From Dactylosporangium sp. AC04546 (GTDB taxonomy: Bacteria; Actinomycetota; Actinomycetes; Mycobacteriales; Micromonosporaceae), in contig NZ_JAHYSG010000014.1 in the NCBI RefSeq assembly GCF_022095675.1, positions 83,595 through 147,594 on the forward strand: a DNA stretch of 64,000 bases. Reading direction: 5' to 3'. The position numbers and the translations under genes are program-made. Within the stretch, counting starts at the first letter, position 1. Each line of letters opens with the position of its first letter. Positions 10,482 to 19,073 of the stretch are shown here, piece by piece. Below the pieces are notes generated by a model. That model did not search any database. It saw nothing but the letters and a program-made list of their open reading frames with translations, and had not been told where the DNA came from.

Positions 10482-11132
10482 CTACGAAGACTGCAGCACG
10501 CGGCGCCACGTGTCGCGGATCGCCCGCGCGCCCCACGCGTTCGGCTCGATGTGGCCGCAGAACCACAGGTCGCGGTTCGCCGGGTGGGAGTCGGGGCTGG
10601 AGATGTCGCCCGCGCTCGTCCCGTGGCCGAGGAACGCCGCATGGACGTCCGCCAGCGCCGCCCCGTGCCGGGTGGCCGACTCGCGGATCATGGTGTTGAG
10701 CGTGTCCAGGACCGCCGCCCCGCCCGCCATCTCCGGCAGGCCCACGAGCGACAGGTCGCCGGTGCCGTCCGACGGGTCGTACACCGTGGTGGCGATGACG
10801 CGGGCGCCCGTGGCCGTCAGCGACATGAGCGCGGTCTCGTAATTTTCAGCGATCCGGGTCACCGCGGCGGAGAGCGCGGCCGGGGCCGGGGCCGAGACGA
10901 GGGTCGTCAGAAGGTCGTTGCCGCCCATCGTCAGCGTGATCAGTGCGGGGCGGCCGTGCACCTGGCCGAGCTGGCGGTGCACCACGTCGTCGCTGGTCGC
11001 GCCGTCTGCGGCCAGCATGGTCAGGTCGATGCCCAGGTCGTCCGCGAGCAGGGACGCCGCGCCGAGGCCGGGGCCGCCGGCGTAGGCGTCGATCGACATG
11101 GAGTCACCGAGCGCGAAGTACCCGGAAGGCAT
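10482..11132 (-). CDS. SGNH/GDSL-family hydrolase
   Basis: A 216-residue serine esterase/lipase-like protein. Block I is FALGDSMSIDAYAG with the nucleophilic Ser11. Block III is TMGGNDLL with the Asn that helps form the oxyanion hole. The C-terminal catalytic His is in CGHIEPNAWGAR. No signal peptide is visible, so it is probably cytoplasmic; substrate unknown. The length is normal for a single-domain SGNH hydrolase. It lies 42 bp downstream of the NUDIX gene on the same strand, possibly in one transcript. Confidence 0.85.
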   Translation of the reverse strand: MPSGYFALGDSMSIDAYAGGPGLGAASLLADDLGIDLTMLAADGATSDDVVHRQLGQVHGRPALITLTMGGNDLLTTLVSAPAPAALSAAVTRIAENYETALMSLTATGARVIATTVYDPSDGTGDLSLVGLPEMAGGAAVLDTLNTMIRESATRHGAALADVHAAFLGHGTSAGDISSPDSHPANRDLWFCGHIEPNAWGARAIRDTWRRVLQSS

Positions 11133-11174
11133 GCGGAGATCATCGCGGATGCGTGCCCGCTCGCCAACGGGAAA

Positions 11175-11663
11175 TTACGCGGCGTCGGCGACCTCGGGCT
11201 CCTTGTCGCGTTCGATCTCGCGGAGCACGCCGGTGCGCCTGGCGGCCGCGTCGGCGATGGCGGTGCGGGTGGTGGCGGTCAGCGGCTGGGGGAGGGCGTC
11301 CGGGTCGTGCCAGGACAGGCGGCTGATCCGGCCGGGCGCGTTCAGTGCGGGGCCGCCGCCGTCGAGGCGGCCGCGGAAGACGTGGACGAACAGGTCGGGC
11401 ATGGACTCGCCGCAGCCGTCGCCGGTGATCTGGTACATCCCGACGATCTCGACGATCTCGGTCTCCAGGCCGGTCTCCTCGCGGATGTCGCGGATGACCG
11501 CGTGCACGGGGCTCTCCGCCGCCCGGATCTTGCCGCCGGGCAGGCCCCACAGCTGGTGGCCGCCGGCCTGCTGGCACAACAAGACGCGGCCGGCCGCGTC
11601 TTCGATGATCGCGGCGACCGCCTGTGTGACCTTGCTGCCGTTACTCAGCTCTGAGTAGCTCAT
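11175..11663 (-). CDS. NUDIX hydrolase
   Basis: A 162-residue hydrolase of nucleoside diphosphate-linked compounds. The NUDIX box starts at GGKIRAAE and ends at IREETGL. In the canonical GX5EX7REUXEEXGU pattern the RE pair reads RD here (VIRDIREETGL), a conservative Asp for Glu change at a position that normally helps bind metal; the two following Glu residues are retained. Start ATG 11663. The C-terminal 20 residues are highly charged. Divergent from lgt. Substrate cannot be told from sequence. Confidence 0.88.
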   Translation of the reverse strand: MSYSELSNGSKVTQAVAAIIEDAAGRVLLCQQAGGHQLWGLPGGKIRAAESPVHAVIRDIREETGLETEIVEIVGMYQITGDGCGESMPDLFVHVFRGRLDGGGPALNAPGRISRLSWHDPDALPQPLTATTRTAIADAAARRTGVLREIERDKEPEVADAA

Positions 11664-11786
11664 TCTCAGACTCTAGGCGTCACCGCGGACGGTTGCGAGA
11701 GCTTCGCTGCTGGTGATCTTCCCACTTCACAGGAGGTGCAGGGGCGGGCATCGCGTTTCGGCGGATCGGCGGTACCGTGTTCACCC

Positions 11787-12890
11787 GTGGATGCTGCCCT
11801 TTTCCCGCTGGCCGAGATTCCCAGCCCGACCCGTGGCGTTTGGGACATCGGTCCGATCCCCTTGCGGGCCTACGCGCTGTGCATTGTGCTCGGCATCGTG
11901 GCCGCCTGCTTCATCGCCGACCGCCGCCTGCGGGCTCGAGGAGCACCCCCTTGGGTGATCCTCGACGTCGCGATCTGGGCGGTGCCGGCCGGCATCATCG
12001 GTGCCCGTCTGTACCACGTGATCACCTCCCCCGAGGCGTACTTCGGCGACGGCGGCTCGATCGTCAAGGCGTTCAAGATCTGGGAGGGCGGCCTCGGCAT
12101 CTGGGGCGGCATCGCCGGTGGCGCGCTCGGCGCCTACATCGCCTGCCGGCGGCTCAACCTGCCGTTCGCGATGACCGCCGACGCCCTCGCCGTGGGCCTG
12201 CCGGTGGCGCAGGCGATCGGCCGCTGGGGCAACTGGTTCAACAACGAGCTGTACGGCAAGCCCACGACGCTGCCGTGGGGCCTCGAGGTCTACAACTGGG
12301 ACGCGAGTGCCGGGCGGGCGCAGGAGGTCGCCGGCGAGCCGATTGTCCTGGGCGTGTTCCACCCGACGTTCCTCTACGAGTCGCTGTGGTGCCTCGGTGT
12401 CGCGCTCGTGGTCTGGTACGCCGACCGCCGCTGGTCCCTGGGCAGAGGGCGGGCGTTCGCGCTGTACGTGATGCTGTACACCGTCGGGCGGTTCTGGGTC
12501 GAGTTGCTGCGCATCGACGACGCGCACCACTTCCTGGGCATGCGGCTGAACAACTGGACGTCGATCGTCGTGTTCGCCGCCGCGCTGGTGTACTTCCTGC
12601 GGGTCCACGGGGCGCAGGAGCGGGTGACGTACGACGAACAGGGCCACATCTCCCTCGTCGAGCCCGGCCTGACCGATGCGCCCGAAGAGTCGGAAATATC
12701 CGAAAAGGAACCGACCGCCGGCGAAGCGGCGCCGGCCGACGCGGAAGCCACGGCCGAGCCCGACGCGGAAGACGCCAAGGACGCGGAAGTCGCGAAGGAC
12801 GCGGAAGTCGCGAAGGACGCGAAGGACGCGGACGAGGACGAACGCGCCGAGAGCACCGAGAAGGCCGAGGAACAAGCGGGTAAGCCCTGA
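11787..12890 (+). CDS. lgt: Prolipoprotein diacylglyceryl transferase
   Basis: Transfers diacylglycerol from phosphatidylglycerol to the lipobox Cys of pre-lipoproteins at the inner membrane. The 367-residue protein has seven hydrophobic segments and the family signature GRWGNWFNNELYG (from residue 145). The Glu and Arg pattern further on (GRFWVELLRID) is also typical. After about residue 283 it carries an Asp/Glu/Ala/Lys-rich tail with KDAEVAKDAEVAKDAKDAD repeats, a common low-complexity extension in actinomycetes. I chose GTG 11787; GTG 11736 would add 17 residues but falls inside the AGGAGG that would be its own binding site. Its TGA overlaps the next ATG. lgt next to trp genes is a recurrent actinobacterial arrangement. 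Confidence 0.93.
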   Translation: MDAALFPLAEIPSPTRGVWDIGPIPLRAYALCIVLGIVAACFIADRRLRARGAPPWVILDVAIWAVPAGIIGARLYHVITSPEAYFGDGGSIVKAFKIWEGGLGIWGGIAGGALGAYIACRRLNLPFAMTADALAVGLPVAQAIGRWGNWFNNELYGKPTTLPWGLEVYNWDASAGRAQEVAGEPIVLGVFHPTFLYESLWCLGVALVVWYADRRWSLGRGRAFALYVMLYTVGRFWVELLRIDDAHHFLGMRLNNWTSIVVFAAALVYFLRVHGAQERVTYDEQGHISLVEPGLTDAPEESEISEKEPTAGEAAPADAEATAEPDAEDAKDAEVAKDAEVAKDAKDADEDERAESTEKAEEQAGKP

Positions 12891-14047
12891 TGCGGACCGC
12901 AGTCGTGGTGGGTGCCGGCGTCGCCGGCCTCGCCACGGCCGGTGCGCTGGCCCGGACCGGCTGGTCCGTCACCCTGCTGGAGCGCGAGGACCGGCTCCGC
13001 GCCGGCCGCGCCGCGGTCGTGCTGTGGCCCAACGGGGTGCGCGCCCTGCGCGCCCTCGGGCTGGCCGGCGGCCTCGACGGCATCTCGACGCCGGTCCCAC
13101 CGACCGGTATCCGCCGCCCCGACGGCCAGTGGCTGGTCCAGCCGGGCGCGGCGGAGCTCGAGTCGCCGCCGGTCGTGGTGCACGGCGAGGACCTGCACGA
13201 CGCGTTCATCGCCGGCCTGGGCGACCAGGTCGACGTGCGCGGCGGCATCGCGGTGCAGAGCGCCCGGGTCGACCGGGCCCGCCCGGCGGTCGGTGACGGC
13301 CGGGTGACGTTCGAGGCCGACCTGGTCGTGGCGGCGGACGGCGCGGACAGCGTCGTGCGCCGCCGGCTGGCCGCGGGCACCACGTTCGCGAGCGCCGGGT
13401 TCGCCGCCTGGCGTGCGGTGATCCCGTGGTACCGCGCGCCGCAGCTGCCCGATGGCCTCCCGCCGCACGGCGAGACGCTGGGGGCGGGGCACCGCTTCAC
13501 GTACACGTCGCTGGGCGAGCAGGGTCACACCAGCCGCGGCGGCATCGCCTGGACGGCGACCGTGCCGGGGGCGCTGCGCCCGGAGCCGCCCGCCGGGCAG
13601 CTGGCCCTGCTGCGCCGCTGGTTCGCCGGCTGGCACGCCCCGGTGGCGCAGCTGCTGGCCACGACCGAGGCCGAAGACCTGATCCAGGAGCCCGTGGGGG
13701 AGCTGGAGCCGCTGCCGGCGTTCGGGGTGCCGGCCGGGCCCGGTGGCTACGTGCTCGTGGGCGACGCCGCCCACGCCATGCCGCACCACCTGGCCCAGGG
13801 CGCGTGCCTGGCCCTGGAGGACGTGGCGACGCTCCAGGCGGTGCTGGTGAACGGGACCCTGGCGGCCGGGCTCCAGGAGTACGACCGCCGCCGCCGGATG
13901 CGGGTGAAGAACGTCCTGCTGCAGACGCGCAAGGCCGGCTCGCTGCTGCAGCCGCGGGGCCGGCTGGCCGCGCTGAGCCGGGTCAACCCGAAGACCCTGG
14001 ACAAGGCGGCCGCCGTCGCGACGGAGTGGCCCGGACCCACCGGATAA
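12890..14047 (+). CDS. FAD-dependent monooxygenase (class A-like)
   Basis: A 385-residue flavoprotein with all three FAD motifs: the dinucleotide fold VVVGAGVAGLATAGALA at the N-terminus ending in LLERED, the DG-type motif VVAADGADSVVRR, and LVGDAAHAMPHHLAQGACLALED near residue 290. This is the p-hydroxybenzoate hydroxylase/UbiH-like group that hydroxylates aromatic or similar substrates with NAD(P)H and oxygen. The substrate is unknown. ATG 12890 overlaps the lgt stop by one base (TGATG), implying co-translation with lgt although no functional link is obvious. Confidence 0.88.
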   Translation: MRTAVVVGAGVAGLATAGALARTGWSVTLLEREDRLRAGRAAVVLWPNGVRALRALGLAGGLDGISTPVPPTGIRRPDGQWLVQPGAAELESPPVVVHGEDLHDAFIAGLGDQVDVRGGIAVQSARVDRARPAVGDGRVTFEADLVVAADGADSVVRRRLAAGTTFASAGFAAWRAVIPWYRAPQLPDGLPPHGETLGAGHRFTYTSLGEQGHTSRGGIAWTATVPGALRPEPPAGQLALLRRWFAGWHAPVAQLLATTEAEDLIQEPVGELEPLPAFGVPAGPGGYVLVGDAAHAMPHHLAQGACLALEDVATLQAVLVNGTLAAGLQEYDRRRRMRVKNVLLQTRKAGSLLQPRGRLAALSRVNPKTLDKAAAVATEWPGPTG

Positions 14048-14082
14048 AGCCGATGAACCGGATGGAACCGGACGGGGACGGG

Positions 14083-14262
14083 CTACCGGCTGACCGCGCC
14101 GTGCTCGACGCACGTCGCGGACCAGCCGGCCGGGAGCACCTGCACCTTCATCCGGCGCCGGCACTGCGGGCAGAAGCGCGGCGGCTCCAGGGCCCGGGCG
14201 GCCGCGCACGCGGCGTGGGAGCCGCCGGCCAGCGGCTCCCCACAGCGGTCGCAGTACGTCAC
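14083..14262 (-). CDS. bsaP: Biotin synthase auxiliary protein (BsaP-like)
   Basis: A 59-residue cysteine-rich protein starting at GTG 14262, whose GTGA overlaps the bioB stop, so it is the second gene of a bioB-bsaP pair. The sequence opens [19 protein letters not shown] and has a second CPQC pair and one late Cys (C4, C7, C19, C31, C34, C51). This size, Cys pattern and position match the actinobacterial biotin synthase auxiliary protein, thought to carry an iron-sulfur cluster and to support BioB turnover. The coupling is visible; the function follows from the family. Confidence 0.8.
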   Translation of the reverse strand: MTYCDRCGEPLAGGSHAACAAARALEPPRFCPQCRRRMKVQVLPAGWSATCVEHGAVSR

Positions 14263-15242
14263 AGCGTCGCCGACAGGGCCTTGACCGGCATGCGCAGCTC
14301 GTCGAGCAGCGCCAGGTCCTCCGACGGGGCCCGGCCGAGCGTCGTGAGGTAGTTGCCGACGATGACGGCGTTGACGCCGCCCAGCAGCCCGTCGCGGGTG
14401 CCGAGGTCGCCGAGCGTGATCTCCCGGCCGCCGGCGTAGCGCAGCAGCGTCCGCGGCAGTGCCAGCCGGAACGCGGCGATCGCCCGCAGCGCGTCCTTCG
14501 GGTCGAGGACCGGCTGGTCGGCGAGCGGGGTGCCGGGCCGCGGGTTGAGGAAGTTCAGCGGGACCTCGTGCGGGTCGAGCTCCTGGAGCTGGATCGCGAA
14601 CTCGGCGCGCTGCTCGACGCTCTCGCCGAGGCCGAGGATGCCGCCGCAGCAGACCTCCATGCCGGCGGCGCGGACCATCCGCAGCGTGTCCCAGCGCTCC
14701 TCCCAGGTGTGGGTGCTGACGACCTGCGGGAAGTGCGAGCGGGCGGTCTCCAGGTTGTGGTTGTACCGGTGGATGCCCAGCGCCGCCAGCTCGTCGACCT
14801 GCGCCTGGCTGAGCATGCCGAGCGACGCGGCGATGTTGATGTCGACGGCCGCCCGGATCGCGGCGACGCCGTCGGCGAGCTGGGCCATGAGCCGCTGGTC
14901 GGGGCCCCGGACGGCGGCGACGATGCAGAACTCGGTGGCGCCGGTCGCGGCGGTCTGCTTCGCCGCCTCGACCAGCGACGGGATGTCGAGCCAGACCGCC
15001 CGCACGGGGGACGTGAACAGGCCGGACTGGGAGCAGAAGTGGCAGTCCTCGGGGCAGCCGCCGGTCTTGAGCGACACGATGCCCTCGACCTCGACCTCGG
15101 GCCCGCACCAGCGCATCCGCACGTCGTGGGCGATCGCGAGGTACTCCGGGAGCTCCTCGTCGGTGCAGCGCAGGACGGCGAGCACGCCATCGCGGTCGAG
15201 ACCCACGCCGGTGTCCAGGACGGTCTTGGCAGCATCAAGCAT
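14259..15242 (-). CDS. bioB: Biotin synthase
   Basis: Radical SAM enzyme inserting sulfur into dethiobiotin, the last step of biotin synthesis. The 327-residue protein has the CX3CX2C cluster motif [10 protein letters not shown] (C63, C67, C70), YNHNLET, the Cys pair region [13 protein letters not shown] and [11 protein letters not shown]. Start ATG 15242. It is transcribed away from bioF, sharing the 106-bp regulatory gap, and is coupled to bsaP downstream. Confidence 0.96.
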   Translation of the reverse strand: MLDAAKTVLDTGVGLDRDGVLAVLRCTDEELPEYLAIAHDVRMRWCGPEVEVEGIVSLKTGGCPEDCHFCSQSGLFTSPVRAVWLDIPSLVEAAKQTAATGATEFCIVAAVRGPDQRLMAQLADGVAAIRAAVDINIAASLGMLSQAQVDELAALGIHRYNHNLETARSHFPQVVSTHTWEERWDTLRMVRAAGMEVCCGGILGLGESVEQRAEFAIQLQELDPHEVPLNFLNPRPGTPLADQPVLDPKDALRAIAAFRLALPRTLLRYAGGREITLGDLGTRDGLLGGVNAVIVGNYLTTLGRAPSEDLALLDELRMPVKALSATL

Positions 15243-15287
15243 GCTCGTACCTTACAAAGCGTTCAGGACCCCCGCAGGGTCGGCCGG

Positions 15288-15326
15288 ATTGTGGACGTTG
15301 CACAATCGGCATCGTAGAGGTTCTAC
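15288..15326. promoter_or_regulatory. Candidate biotin-responsive operators between bioB and bioF
   Basis: Two inverted repeats lie in the gap between the divergent bioB and bioF genes: ATTGTG-N7-CACAAT (15288-15306) and GTAGA-GGT-TCTAC (15314-15326). Both are compact dyads of the type bound by TetR- or GntR-like repressors; actinobacteria regulate biotin genes with BioQ (TetR family). Which protein binds is an inference, as no regulator gene for it is in the window. Confidence 0.5.
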
Positions 15327-15348
15327 AACGGCAACGGGAGGTCGCAGG

Positions 15349-16497
15349 GTGGAGTGGCTGGACGCGCTCGACGACGACGCGGCAGCACGGCGCGCGGCGG
15401 GCCTGCGGCGCGAGCTGCGTCCCCGGGGCCCGGCGATCGACCTCGCCGGCAACGACTACCTCGGGCTGTCCCGCCACCCGGAGGTGCTCGCGGCGGCGGG
15501 GGCGGCGCTCGCCGAGTTCGGGCTCGGCGCGACCGGCTCGCGCCTGGTGCGCGGCACGACCGCCGTCCACGAGGCCCTGGAGGACGGGCTGGCGCGGCTG
15601 CTGGGCGCCGAGTCGGCGCTGGTGTACTCCTCCGGCTACCTGGCCAACCTCGGCGCCGTGCGGGCCCTCGTGCGCGACGGAACGCTCGTCGTCTCCGACG
15701 CCCACAACCACGCCTCGATCGTCGACGGCTGCCGGCTCGCCTGCGCCGGGCGCGCCGGTCGGGCCGGCGCGACGACGGTCGTCGCGCCGCACGCCGACCC
15801 GGCCGCGGTCCGCGACATCCTGGCCGCCCACCCCGGACGGCCCGCGGTCGTCGTCACCGAGAGCGTCTTCTCGGTCGACGGGGACCTCGCGCCGCTCGCC
15901 GAGCTGCACGCCGTCGCCCGGGCGCACGGCGCGCTGCTGCTCGTCGACGACGCCCACGCGCTCGGCGTGCTCGGCCCGCACGGCGCCGGCGGGGTCGCCG
16001 CCGCCGGGCTGGCCGGCCAGCCCGACGTGGTGGTCACCGCGACGCTGTCGAAGTCGCTCGGCGCGGCCGGCGGGGTCGTCGCCGGCCCGCGCCAGCTGCA
16101 CCGGCTGCTCGTCGACACCGGCCGCACGTTCATCTACGACACGGCGCTGCCGCCGGCCGTCGCCGCCGGCGCCCTCGCCGCGCTGCGGCTGCTCACCGGC
16201 GGCGACGCGCTGCGGGCCGAGCTGCACGCCCGTACCGCCCGGGCGGTGGCGCGGCTGCGGGGCGAGGGCCTGGAGGTGTCGGCGCCCGACGGCGGGGTCG
16301 TCTCGGTCACCGCGCCCGGCCCCGACGAGGCGTTCGCGTGGGCGGCCGCCTGCCGGGAGCGCGGCGTCGCGGTAGGCTGCTTCCGCCCACCGTCCACACC
16401 GGACGGTCGTGCGCGGCTGCGGCTCACCGTCGGCGTCGGCGTGCCGGCCGAGGACTTCGACCACGCGCTCGACATCATCATCAAGGAGCGCCCGTGA
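15349..16497 (+). CDS. bioF: 8-amino-7-oxononanoate synthase
   Basis: PLP enzyme joining pimeloyl thioester and alanine in biotin synthesis. The 382-residue protein shows DLAGNDYLGLS, GATGSRLVRGTT, the DDAHALGVLG strand and the PLP lysine in TATLSKSLGAAGG (K235). The start is GTG 15349, preceded by GGGAGG at 15336-15341 with good spacing; the frame is open far upstream but that part is the antisense of bioB. It overlaps bioD by GTGA. With bioB-bsaP and bioD this gives the late biotin pathway; bioA is not in the window. Confidence 0.94.
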   Translation: MEWLDALDDDAAARRAAGLRRELRPRGPAIDLAGNDYLGLSRHPEVLAAAGAALAEFGLGATGSRLVRGTTAVHEALEDGLARLLGAESALVYSSGYLANLGAVRALVRDGTLVVSDAHNHASIVDGCRLACAGRAGRAGATTVVAPHADPAAVRDILAAHPGRPAVVVTESVFSVDGDLAPLAELHAVARAHGALLLVDDAHALGVLGPHGAGGVAAAGLAGQPDVVVTATLSKSLGAAGGVVAGPRQLHRLLVDTGRTFIYDTALPPAVAAGALAALRLLTGGDALRAELHARTARAVARLRGEGLEVSAPDGGVVSVTAPGPDEAFAWAAACRERGVAVGCFRPPSTPDGRARLRLTVGVGVPAEDFDHALDIIIKERP

Positions 16498-17237
16498 CGG
16501 ACCTCTTCGAGGGTTCGACCGTCATTCCCGTCCCGCTCACCGGCCCCGTCGTCGTCACCGGCACCGACACCGGCGTCGGCAAGACCATCGTCACCGCGGC
16601 GATCGCCGCCGCCGCGACCGCCGCCGGGCTCAGCGTCGGCGTGGTGAAGCCGGCCCAGACCGGCACCGCCGACGGCGACGAGCCCGACGCGCGCACCGTG
16701 GCCCGGCTGGCCGAGCCGGCGAGCGTGCGGACCCTCGCCGACTACCCCGACCCGCTCGCCCCGCTCGCCGCCGCCCGCGTCGCCGGGGAGGACGCGCTCA
16801 CGGCGGTGATGGCCCAGCTGGCGATCCGCGGCGTCGCCGACCACCACGACCTGACGCTGGTCGAGGGCGCCGGGGGTCTGCTGGTACCGATGGGAGAGGG
16901 CGGCTGGACCGTGCTCGACCTCGCCGCCGCCCTCGACGCGACGGCCGTCGTCGTCGCGCGCGCCGGGCTGGGCACCCTGAACCACACCGCCCTCACCCTG
17001 GAGGCGCTCGCCCGCCGCGGCGTCCCGGCGCTGGTCGTCATCGGCGCCTGGCCGGCCGAGCCGGAGCTGGTCCACCGCACCAACCTCGCCGACCTGCCCG
17101 GCGAGCTGGCCGGTGCGGTGCCCGACGGCGCCGGCGCCCTGGCCCCCGAGCTGTTCCGCCGCGAGGCGCCGCACTGGCTGGCCCCGCAGCTGCACGGCCG
17201 GTTCGACCCGGTCGCTTTTCGCTCCCACAGCAAGTAG
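16494..17237 (+). CDS. bioD: Dethiobiotin synthetase
   Basis: ATP-dependent ring closure from diaminopelargonic acid to dethiobiotin. The 247-residue P-loop protein has GTDTGVGKT (residues 23-31), VVKPAQTG, and VEGAGGLLVPM. GTG 16494 overlaps the bioF stop (GTGA) and has AAGGAG six bases upstream inside bioF. It is the last gene of the bioF-bioD unit. Confidence 0.95.
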   Translation: MTDLFEGSTVIPVPLTGPVVVTGTDTGVGKTIVTAAIAAAATAAGLSVGVVKPAQTGTADGDEPDARTVARLAEPASVRTLADYPDPLAPLAAARVAGEDALTAVMAQLAIRGVADHHDLTLVEGAGGLLVPMGEGGWTVLDLAAALDATAVVVARAGLGTLNHTALTLEALARRGVPALVVIGAWPAEPELVHRTNLADLPGELAGAVPDGAGALAPELFRREAPHWLAPQLHGRFDPVAFRSHSK

Positions 17238-17276
17238 GGACCACGAAGATCGATCGAAGCCGGTACCTTCGGCGCC

Positions 17277-17675
17277 ATGGAATCGATGGTGGGCGACCTG
17301 GTGCTCGACACGTCGGCCATCCTGGCGTACACGCAGGGCAAGGCAGGGGTCGAGGAGATGGTCACGACCGTGGTCGCCGGCGGCGGCACGGTCGTCGTCC
17401 CGGCGGTGGCGGTCGCCGAGACCCGCGGTGAGCTCGACTACCGCGAGGAGCTGGGCCGGCTCGACGAGCTCGTCACCACCACCGGGGTGCGGGTGGCGCC
17501 GCTCGACGGCGCCGACGCGGTCGGCCTGGGGCGCCTCGCGTCGCGGCTCAACAGCACCGTCGGCCTGGCCCACGCGGTCGCCGAGGCCCAGCGCCACGAG
17601 GCCCGGCTGGTCACCGCCCACGGCGCGCACGTGCGCCGCTCCCTGGGCGAGCTCAACGGGATCGTGGACCTCTAG
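17277..17675 (+). CDS. PIN-domain-like protein
   Basis: A 132-residue protein with the N-terminal LVLDTSAILAY strand and first acidic residue of the PIN nuclease fold, a conserved Glu in AVAETRGEL, and a C-terminal RLVTAHGAH strand. The usual third acidic patch (D.xIAA.A) is replaced by GLAHAVAEAQRHEA, so metal binding may be incomplete. PIN domains are typically RNases and VapC toxins, but no antitoxin-sized gene sits next to it: bioD is upstream and the gene downstream is convergent. Role unknown. Start ATG 17277; ATG 17286 is an alternative. Confidence 0.65.
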   Translation: MESMVGDLVLDTSAILAYTQGKAGVEEMVTTVVAGGGTVVVPAVAVAETRGELDYREELGRLDELVTTTGVRVAPLDGADAVGLGRLASRLNSTVGLAHAVAEAQRHEARLVTAHGAHVRRSLGELNGIVDL

Positions 17676-17681
17676 CGGGCG

Positions 17682-18356
17682 CTACCGGGCCGACGGGGCC
17701 AGCACCGTCGCCGGGAGCGTCAGGCGGAACGACGTCTCGTCCAGGCGGACGTCGCCGCCGCACAGCGCCGCCACGGCCCGGGCCACCCGCAGGTCGGCGG
17801 CGCTCGGCGCGGCCGGCGCGTCGTCGGCCGGGCGGCGCGGCGCGGCCCCGAGCGACGGGGTCAGCTCGGCGTGCGGGACGATCCGCGCGTCGATCGCCGG
17901 GCCCGGGTCGCGGCGCAGCGTGACCGCGATGTGTGCGCGGGCCGGCGCGGCCGTGGCCAGCCACAGCATCAGCTGACCGACCAGGTGCCGGCAGACCATC
18001 TCGTCGGCCGCGACCGGCACCGTGTCGGGCACGTCGGCGTGCACGCTCACCCCGCCGGCCACCGCCACCCGGCGGGCCAGGTCGACCGCGTCGCGCAGCA
18101 CCGCCACCAGGTCCGTCGCGCCGGCCCGCGGCGCGGCACCGCCGGTCGCGGCCAGCGGCAGGACCACGGCGTCGACGTAGCGCTCCAGCCGCATGGCGTT
18201 GCGGTCGATCGCGTCCAGGCAGGCCACGCCCTCGCCCGGCACGCCGGGGTCGTCGCGCAGCAGCCGCGTGCACGCGAGGATCGCGGTCAGCGGCGTGTGC
18301 AGCTCGTGCCGCATCCGCGCCGCGTCGTCGTCGCCTGTCGAGAACATCGTGCCCAT
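17682..18356 (-). CDS. Degenerate histidine kinase-like protein
   Basis: A 224-residue soluble protein. Residues 14-27 (RMRHELHTPLTAIL) match the dimerisation/phosphoacceptor helix of histidine kinases with His17. The following part resembles a HATPase domain in outline but lacks the N-box Asn (the helix reads CRHLVGQLMLWLA) and lacks DXGXG and GXGL motifs, so ATP binding is doubtful. There is no sensor or membrane segment and no neighbouring response regulator. It could act as a phosphotransfer or scaffold protein, or be a remnant. It is third in a same-strand run with the L,D-transpeptidase and thymidylate kinase-like genes. Confidence 0.6.
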   Translation of the reverse strand: MGTMFSTGDDDAARMRHELHTPLTAILACTRLLRDDPGVPGEGVACLDAIDRNAMRLERYVDAVVLPLAATGGAAPRAGATDLVAVLRDAVDLARRVAVAGGVSVHADVPDTVPVAADEMVCRHLVGQLMLWLATAAPARAHIAVTLRRDPGPAIDARIVPHAELTPSLGAAPRRPADDAPAAPSAADLRVARAVAALCGGDVRLDETSFRLTLPATVLAPSAR

Positions 18357-18398
18357 CGACCAGTCAACCGGGGCGGCGGGCGGGAAGGTTGTGCCGGT

Positions 18399-19031
18399 TC
18401 ACCCGATCGGGAGCAGGTGCCGCGGGGCCCGCGGCGCGAGCGGCACCGGCTGGCGCAGCACGACGCGGCGCAGCGCGGCCTGCACGGCGACCGGCTCGCC
18501 CGACGCGTCGACGACCGTGTAGCCGGCGGCCTCGGGCAGCGCGCGGTACGCGGTGTCGCAGGCCTCGAGGTACGACAGCTCCTCGTGGTCCTTGCCGCGT
18601 GCCTCGACCCGCTCCTGGGCCACCGCCGGCGGGACCGCGAGGTAGCAGATCAGGTCCGGCTTCGGGAAGACGGCGAACAGGACCCGCGCGAAGCGCTGCC
18701 GCCCGCCGCGGACGGTGATGCTCGTGTACTGGCAGTAGGTGTAGCGGTCCATCACCGCCACGGTGCCGGTCAGCCGGGACAGCAGCAGCGCGCGGGCGAT
18801 GACCAGCCAGCGCACCAGCGTCTCGACCAGGAGGAAGCCCCGCACGCCGAGGAGGTCCTCGGCGTCGCGCCGGCCCAGCCGCCGCGCCACCTTGCCGAAG
18901 AAGACCCGGCCGGCGGCGTTGCGGTGGTAGCGCGCCGGAGTCCCGGTCGCGGTCAGCCAGTCGGCGAGCCACCGGGCCTGGGTGCTTTTGCCGGCGCCGT
19001 CGATACCAATCAGTGCCACTGTACGGATCAC
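18399..19031 (-). CDS. Thymidylate kinase-like P-loop kinase
   Basis: A 210-residue nucleotide kinase with the P-loop VALIGIDGAGKSTQARWLA at the N-terminus and the DRY-type motif VMDRYTYCQYTS typical of dTMP kinases; RVEARGKDHEEL corresponds to the LID region. It would phosphorylate dTMP (or a related sugar/nucleotide). The canonical tmk is usually elsewhere in actinomycete genomes, so this may be a paralogue with a different substrate. Start ATG 19031. Gaps of 42 bp on both sides suggest one transcript with its neighbours. Confidence 0.8.
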   Translation of the reverse strand: MIRTVALIGIDGAGKSTQARWLADWLTATGTPARYHRNAAGRVFFGKVARRLGRRDAEDLLGVRGFLLVETLVRWLVIARALLLSRLTGTVAVMDRYTYCQYTSITVRGGRQRFARVLFAVFPKPDLICYLAVPPAVAQERVEARGKDHEELSYLEACDTAYRALPEAAGYTVVDASGEPVAVQAALRRVVLRQPVPLAPRAPRHLLPIG

Positions 19032-19073
19032 CCACCCAACGATAAGCCCGCGGATGTGAAACCGCTGTGAGCG

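Noticed and set aside
14530..15348. Upstream extension of bioF into the bioB region
   Set aside because: The extension is antisense to bioB. GTG 15349 with GGGAGG is the natural start.
17277..17675. VapBC-type toxin-antitoxin module
   Set aside because: The PIN-like protein has no antitoxin-sized gene next to it and lacks one acidic patch.
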